In this document: in pieces, positions 59,541-64,000 of the stretch
How the letters are laid out: each line of letters begins with the position of its first letter
How positions within the stretch are numbered: position 1 is the first letter of the stretch
Assembly (NCBI GenBank): GCA_963834715.1
Contig: CAWIDE010000001.1
Coordinates: 186,001-250,000 of the forward strand
Direction of reading: 5' to 3'
Source of the DNA: CAVSUZ01 sp963834715
GTDB taxonomy: Bacteria; Pseudomonadota; Alphaproteobacteria; Acetobacterales; Acetobacteraceae
Length of the DNA stretch: 64,000 bases
Notes under the pieces: model-generated
What the model was told of the DNA's origin: nothing
The model's input: the letters and a program-made list of their open reading frames with translations, nothing else
Database searches by the model: none
Position numbers and translations under genes: made by a program

Positions 59541-62012
59541 ATGGAAACCCGGCGAAATTTCATTCGGCTGACGTCTGCAAGCCTTAGTGCCTTGTTGATA
59601 GGGGGCGCCCGCCGGGCCAGGGCTCAGCCCGAGCCATCGCTGATTGTTCAGGTGGAGGCGATTTGCCGGCGGTTGGCGCCGCTCGGATGGCAAAAGATGA
59701 TGCTTGCCGTGACAGGTGGGGCGCTGGACATCACTGCGTCCGATCTCGCCCGCGAACTGGCCAAGCCGGTCGCGATCCATCGCACTTATCCGGGCTTCGG
59801 CGATTTCGCTCTTGCCGGAAACCGGGGGATCGAGCCAGGCCGGCCTGACGAAAGCCTGCTCTATCACGCGCTTGCTGCGCCAACGGTTGTGTCGGACCCC
59901 GCCGGGCGCAAGCTGGGCGGCTTTCCGACCATCGAAGAGATCAACACTGTCGAGAACTACATTTACGCCACGCGCGCTGCCACGCTGGACGCACTCCGTG
60001 CGGCGACGAATGGCCTGCCGGCGGCAATTGCGACGTTCGCGCTGCATTACCGCAACGCGCCTGATTCGGTGAGCGGCAAGCATGCGCAACTTTGCTTCTC
60101 CCGTACCGGAATAGCGAGGCTCGGAGATCTCGAGCCGTTCCACGACGGTCCCCGGCGCTCCTTTGCCGGCCTCGATCCCGCCCGCCCATACAGCTTTCGC
60201 GTTGTTCCAACCCGCTTCGCTCCGTTTCTCGCGGTGCGTATGCCGGGGCAGGCCGGGGGATTCGGACCGCAGGATGCGCTCGCTGGCGATGCAGGCCGGG
60301 AGTTCTGGGTTCCGCTGCACAAGCTCTTCAGCGGTCGCGAATGCATCGCCGGCTTCGACCTCCAGGTTGCGCTCAGCAGCGGATTGCGGAACGACCTGCT
60401 CGCTTCGTTTCACCGCTTTCTGGAGTTTCAGGGCTTCCGGAACAACTACTACGGCGACGTACTGAAGGATTATCCGTTCACGATCGAGAATTCGCGCATC
60501 GCGGAACTATCCTCCCGCGGCGACTACGGCCCCGGGGTGCTCGTTCCTCATCCGGAGCCCTTTATCCTGCCGGCGACGTTTCGCGGAAGGCCTCTGACGT
60601 TTCCGGTTGATCCCGCCTTTACCGGGGAGCCCGTCAATATCCAGATGTCATCGCCCATGGTGTTGCCGGACGTGACTGCTACCATCAACGAGCCGAATTA
60701 CTTAGACGATGCCGCGCAGGAGACGCGGCGCCCGGCACCGCAATACATCAACGCGCGTCACGCAGTAGAAAATGGCCGCGTGATCAACCTGAACGACAGC
60801 CCGGATCTGATGAAGATCCTTGCGCGCGGCGACTTCGATGCGCTGCATTATGTAGATACCAGCGGCGATGGCTGGGTGATTGCCGAATGTCCCCAGTTGC
60901 GGCAGACGGGGCTGACTAGCATCGCCGCCTTGTGCATGGTCGGCTTGCCGGACTTCCTGCCAAACGTGACTCAACGCGACCTGATGCTGTGGTGGCGGCG
61001 CGACGTGCCGGAGCGGCTTCGTGCTGCCTTGTGGGCGATTCCGCCCTTTGCACTATCTCAAACCCGCATCGCCGCCGACGTCGAGCTGCCGGTTGGGTTC
61101 AGCATCGAAGACGACACTGTCACCGCCATCGTCTCACAGCCCGAAGCCCCAGGAGCGCCGGTTCAGAGCGTCAACGGATCGTACCAGTTGCAGAAGGTGG
61201 GGCTGCCCGACGGCTCGACCGGGATTTTCGACCCGGGATGGGACACCAGCCTCGGGACACAATACGATGGCCCGACGCACACGCTGAAACGCTACCTTGC
61301 AAGCCATGGACTCGGCTCGCCGTTCATCGAGGATGCCAAGCTGTGCGCGGCATTGGGTAGCTACTGGCCGGCGGCCGCCCCGGATGCAACGCGGGAATAC
61401 GAGCCGAACAAGCCCCTGAGTGGAGTCCTGTATCCCTGGCCAAGTATCGTCCCGCTGACCGATACCGAGATAGGCATGGTTCCCACCGCAAATGGCACGT
61501 TCATGTCCTGGGATGGCGTGCCCGGTCCGCAGCGCCGGAAGATCGGCGATCGCATCGTGGTTGCTTACCGCAACGTCCTCTACGTCGATTATATCGACAT
61601 GCCCGGGACGATGACCGCGGCGCTGACCGCGCGCATCGATGCCGCCGAGTACAAAGCCCGCATTCTCGCAATGGCCGCAGTGTATTGGAGCCTGGGGATC
61701 CGCCCTTCTCCGGGGAAGACGGTGAACGATCTGTTGCGTGAGAAATCTGCCTGGGCCGTCCTGTCGTTTCGCCCTGTAACGCTGGAGGATGCTGCGTTCC
61801 AGGCGGCCGCCGCAGCCTCCCAGGCAAGCCTGAAGGGTTTCCGCCGCTACGCTGTGGATATCTATCGCTGGGGCGAACAGGCTCCTGACCCCGCCGACTT
61901 CAAGATCATCCTTGTGGACGTGCTCGAGGAGGCACATGCGTTTACCGACGGCCGGGTCGTCATTCTGAATCGCCGCGGCACGTGGCATCTGGACAACTCG
62001 ATACCGACGTAA
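59541..62012 (+). CDS. Large Tat-exported protein of unknown family (possible LodA-like oxidase)
   Basis: 823 residues from ATG 59,541 (ATG 59,517 is also possible). METRRNFIRLTSASLSALLI is a Tat-type signal with paired arginines. Segments of note: LCFSRTGIARLGDLEPF (GIARLGD recalls the GIARVGN block near the N-terminus of LodA-type oxidases), HYVDTSGDGWVIAECPQL, ALCMVGLPDFLPNVTQRDL, LPVGFSIEDDTVTAI, AKLCAALGSYWPAAAPDATR and PSIVPLTDTEIGMVPT. Cys and Trp lie in conserved-looking blocks, as needed for a Cys-Trp quinone, but I cannot assign them. The next gene, a LodB/halogenase-like FAD enzyme, overlaps by 31 bp. Exported by Tat, so probably folded with cofactor in the cytoplasm. Function unproven. 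Confidence 0.65.
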   Translation: METRRNFIRLTSASLSALLIGGARRARAQPEPSLIVQVEAICRRLAPLGWQKMMLAVTGGALDITASDLARELAKPVAIHRTYPGFGDFALAGNRGIEPGRPDESLLYHALAAPTVVSDPAGRKLGGFPTIEEINTVENYIYATRAATLDALRAATNGLPAAIATFALHYRNAPDSVSGKHAQLCFSRTGIARLGDLEPFHDGPRRSFAGLDPARPYSFRVVPTRFAPFLAVRMPGQAGGFGPQDALAGDAGREFWVPLHKLFSGRECIAGFDLQVALSSGLRNDLLASFHRFLEFQGFRNNYYGDVLKDYPFTIENSRIAELSSRGDYGPGVLVPHPEPFILPATFRGRPLTFPVDPAFTGEPVNIQMSSPMVLPDVTATINEPNYLDDAAQETRRPAPQYINARHAVENGRVINLNDSPDLMKILARGDFDALHYVDTSGDGWVIAECPQLRQTGLTSIAALCMVGLPDFLPNVTQRDLMLWWRRDVPERLRAALWAIPPFALSQTRIAADVELPVGFSIEDDTVTAIVSQPEAPGAPVQSVNGSYQLQKVGLPDGSTGIFDPGWDTSLGTQYDGPTHTLKRYLASHGLGSPFIEDAKLCAALGSYWPAAAPDATREYEPNKPLSGVLYPWPSIVPLTDTEIGMVPTANGTFMSWDGVPGPQRRKIGDRIVVAYRNVLYVDYIDMPGTMTAALTARIDAAEYKARILAMAAVYWSLGIRPSPGKTVNDLLREKSAWAVLSFRPVTLEDAAFQAAAAASQASLKGFRRYAVDIYRWGEQAPDPADFKIILVDVLEEAHAFTDGRVVILNRRGTWHLDNSIPT

Positions 62013-63013
62013 TCGTCGCGGGCGGCGGCCCGGCGGGCGCCGCGACGGCGATCGCCTGCGTCCAGCGCGGTTTGCGCGTACGCCTGTTCGAGCGTGCTGT
62101 CTTCTCCGGGCACCGTCCGGGCGAGACATTGCATCCGGGCATCGAGCCTCTGCTGCGCCAGTTCGGCCTGGCTGAGCGGTTTCAGACCGCGGTCGGTGCG
62201 CGCCATTCCGGCATTTGGGTGAGCTGGGGCGGCCGGAAGCAGTTCCAGCCCTACCGCACCGACCAGGAGGGCGCATGGCACGGGTTCCAGGTCTCACGGA
62301 CCGCCTTCGATCAGCTCCTGCTGGATTACGCGCATGAGCAGGGCGTCGAGGTGCACCAGCCCTGCGCGATCGATCGCGTGCAACTGGGTCAGGAGAACGA
62401 GGTTCGCGTGCTGACCGGCGCCGGTCCGTTCTCCGCACGGATCATCGTTGACGCGACAGGGCGGGCAAGCTGGCTTTCGCGCCGGCTCGGCATTGCCAGG
62501 AGCGCGCGGTCGCCGCGGCTGATCGCACGATACGGCTATGCCGCAGGGTCTTGTTCCGGACGTTACGAAGCGCCGGAGCTGACAGGGGATTCCAAAGGCT
62601 GGCTGTGGACCGCCATGGTGCAGCCGGGACTGTACCACTGGACATATGTCGCGGCGGACGGATCTCGGCCTCACCCGAGTTGGGTGCCGGTCGATTTGCG
62701 CGGGCTGACGCCCGTTGGACCATCGAAGGGTGCTGATGTCACCTGGCGCATGGCGACTCACTCCGCGCATCCGGCCTGGTTCATCGTCGGGGATGCGGCT
62801 TGCCTGCTCGACCCGCTGTCGTCGAAGGGCGTGCTCCGAGCGATGATGAGTGGCATTGGTGCGGGCCATCTGATTGCGAACGTCCTGGACGGCCGCATTG
62901 CCGCTGAGACCGCGGCGAACGTGTACCAGCGCTGGCTGTCGGAGTGGTTTGCGCAGGAGGCCATGCGTCTCGCGACATTCTATCGGCAGCTCGGGATTGC
63001 CGGCTTTACCTGA
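61982..63013 (+). CDS. FAD-dependent oxidoreductase (LodB / tryptophan-halogenase-like)
   Basis: 343 residues from GTG 61,982 inside the end of the preceding gene. Dinucleotide motif DVIVAGGGPAGAATAIACVQ at the N-terminus, substrate-side motif GHRPGETLHPGIEPLLRQFG, FSARIIVDATGRASWLSRRL and the second FAD motif WFIVGDAACLLDPLSSKGVL. This is the GG-reductase/halogenase-like flavoprotein group that includes LodB, the maturase of lysine epsilon-oxidase. The halogenase WxWxIP motif was not seen. Tight coupling suggests it modifies, or works with, the upstream Tat protein. Confidence 0.85.
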   Translation: MASGQLDTDVIVAGGGPAGAATAIACVQRGLRVRLFERAVFSGHRPGETLHPGIEPLLRQFGLAERFQTAVGARHSGIWVSWGGRKQFQPYRTDQEGAWHGFQVSRTAFDQLLLDYAHEQGVEVHQPCAIDRVQLGQENEVRVLTGAGPFSARIIVDATGRASWLSRRLGIARSARSPRLIARYGYAAGSCSGRYEAPELTGDSKGWLWTAMVQPGLYHWTYVAADGSRPHPSWVPVDLRGLTPVGPSKGADVTWRMATHSAHPAWFIVGDAACLLDPLSSKGVLRAMMSGIGAGHLIANVLDGRIAAETAANVYQRWLSEWFAQEAMRLATFYRQLGIAGFT

Positions 63014-63201
63014 CCGGCCACGGTGACCAAAAAACGAGCGAGAGTGCGCGCCTGGGTCGGGCGCAGAGGCGGCCTGGGCGGCAGCCAAACGCTCGCTGAA
63101 TAGCCGTCCTGTTTCCCCATCAGTCTTATAACGGCCGGCCTGTCGGCTGACCGGTATTGACTCTTTGTTTCGCACGCGGCCGCCCCACCAACCCCGCGCG
63201 C

Positions 63202-63231
63202 ATACCAGTCGGCGGAAGCGCCGACTGGTAT
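63202..63231. repeat. Perfect 13-bp hairpin
   Basis: ATACCAGTCGGCG (63,202-63,214), loop GAAG, then CGCCGACTGGTAT (63,219-63,231). It lies between two convergent genes in a 323-bp spacer (63,014-63,336) with no other feature I can support. Terminator-like, but the following TCATTATATTATT is not a plain T-tract. Confidence 0.5.
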
Positions 63232-63336
63232 CATTATATTATTCCCGCCCAAGCAGCGCACCAATCCATACGCAACCGGACCGAGAACGGACACACTTCA
63301 CAAGCCTGAGTCGCTCCTTTCGGATACAACACAGGC

Positions 63337-64000
63337 CTAGGTTATCGTGTTGAACTGACCGCCGCACTTTGGACAGCGCACGCTCCCGCTTCGGCCTTTC
63401 GGGAGTTCGCAAGCCCGTCTCACATAGAGGACACCGCTGTACCACGCTATCAGCCTGCGGGGTCGATACATCCACTAGAGGTCGGTTTTCCTGGAGCCGG
63501 TGAACTTTGGGGCCGGTGGCGAAGACAAGCTTCAGGTCCGCCGCCGCCGCCGCAAACTCGGCGCTGGCTTGTGCATTGCTGAACATGAAGGCCTCGTTCA
63601 TACCCCTCGCCGTTGAAAGGTTCAGAAGGCCGTAGCGCATAATTGGAAGCTCTCGGTTGTGCGCGAAACGGCGATGCCGCGACCCGTCCTTGTTTGCCTT
63701 CGCCCATGTTGAGCCCACAACTTGGGCATCGGACGGCACAAATTCGGTCTCCTCAAAGTCTGTCGCGGCCGAGGCAATCTCAAGTTCGGTGATGTCTATC
63801 AGCGCAAAGTCTGATCCCTGGCCTCCATCCACTAGAACGAAGCCGGGGTAAAAGTATGACGTGGATTTGCCCCTCAGGACGTCTATCGCTAAAGGGGGGT
63901 CATCCGTATCAATTAGAGACGCGGCCAACCGTCGGAGAATTGCGGGTCCGCGTGAGACCACGGTGCCCGCCCATCGTCTTGCCTTAACGCGATTGATGAG
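63337..64000 (-). pseudogene. Zinc-ribbon protein, frameshifted at its end and cut by the window edge
   Basis: The frame is open from base 64,000. It contains SRGPAILRRLAASLIDTDDP, STSYFYPGFVLVDGGQGSDF, RELPIMRYGLLNLSTARGMN and VVQRCPLCETGLRT. One C fewer at 63,401-63,403 would continue PKGRSGSVRCPKCGGQFNTI and T, then a stop at 63,337, completing a CPLC...CPKC zinc ribbon. As written, the frame instead runs to 63,239 with unlikely sequence. Family not recognised; probably a window-edge gene with a single C insertion or sequence error. Confidence 0.6.

Noticed and set aside
61134..62438. 434-codon minus-strand frame across the Tat protein/FAD gene overlap
   Set aside because: Arg/Pro/Gly-rich shadow, no start signal, covers two real genes.

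Overview
The window looks like about 64 kb of a GC-rich alphaproteobacterial chromosome, most plausibly Rhodospirillales/Acetobacteraceae. This rests on a GcrA-type regulator, an HldE heptose enzyme, the argH/small-lipoprotein/TlpA arrangement and the style of the proteins. No 16S rRNA or other taxonomic marker is present, so the family is an inference.

Bases 1-27,500 are a mostly ordinary core region. It runs: end of a 3-oxoacid CoA-transferase B subunit, selA and tRNA-Sec (selenocysteine synthesis), two tandem OmpA-like outer-membrane proteins, an FkbM methyltransferase, argH with a tiny lipoprotein, and a TlpA-like thioredoxin. Next come a two-subunit ThDP decarboxylase, an acyl-CoA dehydrogenase flanked by a LysR remnant and a CoA-transferase remnant, a CBS-domain protein, a DsbD-like reductase, hldE, a phosphatase, a serine hydrolase, a CoxL-like molybdenum hydroxylase, a PIN-domain pair, smc, a DsbA-like protein, a DUF721/DciA protein, mutY, a methyltransferase, gloB and tRNA-Ser(CGA). 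Several core genes (decarboxylase alpha subunit, dsbD-like, smc) and the tRNA-Ser T-arm each carry one apparent extra base, so sequence error must be weighed against real decay.

Bases 27,500 to about 50,000 form a mobile island starting at the 3' end of tRNA-Ser. A P4-type integrase gene is split by a 1,932-bp IS1634-like element with a 6-bp target duplication, and its two halves rejoin in frame. Behind it lies a compact replication module: AlpA-like protein, Toprim/DUF3631 protein, family-A DNA polymerase with exonuclease domain, and several very small genes coupled by ATGA overlaps. No capsid, terminase or tail gene is visible. After that the island is a patchwork: a deazaflavin-type oxidoreductase, a SRAP remnant, a second identical-length IS copy, a ribbon-helix-helix protein, an RTX-like remnant, three copies of a small zinc-ribbon gene, a GcrA paralogue, a pair of DnaA boxes, and a third, older IS copy that itself contains an IS630 element.

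Bases 50,000-64,000 are also accessory. They hold a receiver-domain protein, a graveyard of transposase fragments, and a tandem duplication of a cytochrome P450 cassette. The second cassette is an intact 1,099-residue P450-reductase fusion (CYP102/BM3 type) followed by a small cysteine-rich exported protein. The first has lost exactly the reductase part and is frameshifted. After a MarC-like membrane protein and a secreted cysteine-rich protein comes a translationally coupled pair: a large Tat-exported protein of unknown family and a LodB/halogenase-like FAD enzyme. This pair is the best candidate here for an undescribed system, perhaps a protein-derived-cofactor oxidase and its maturase. The window ends inside a zinc-ribbon protein gene.
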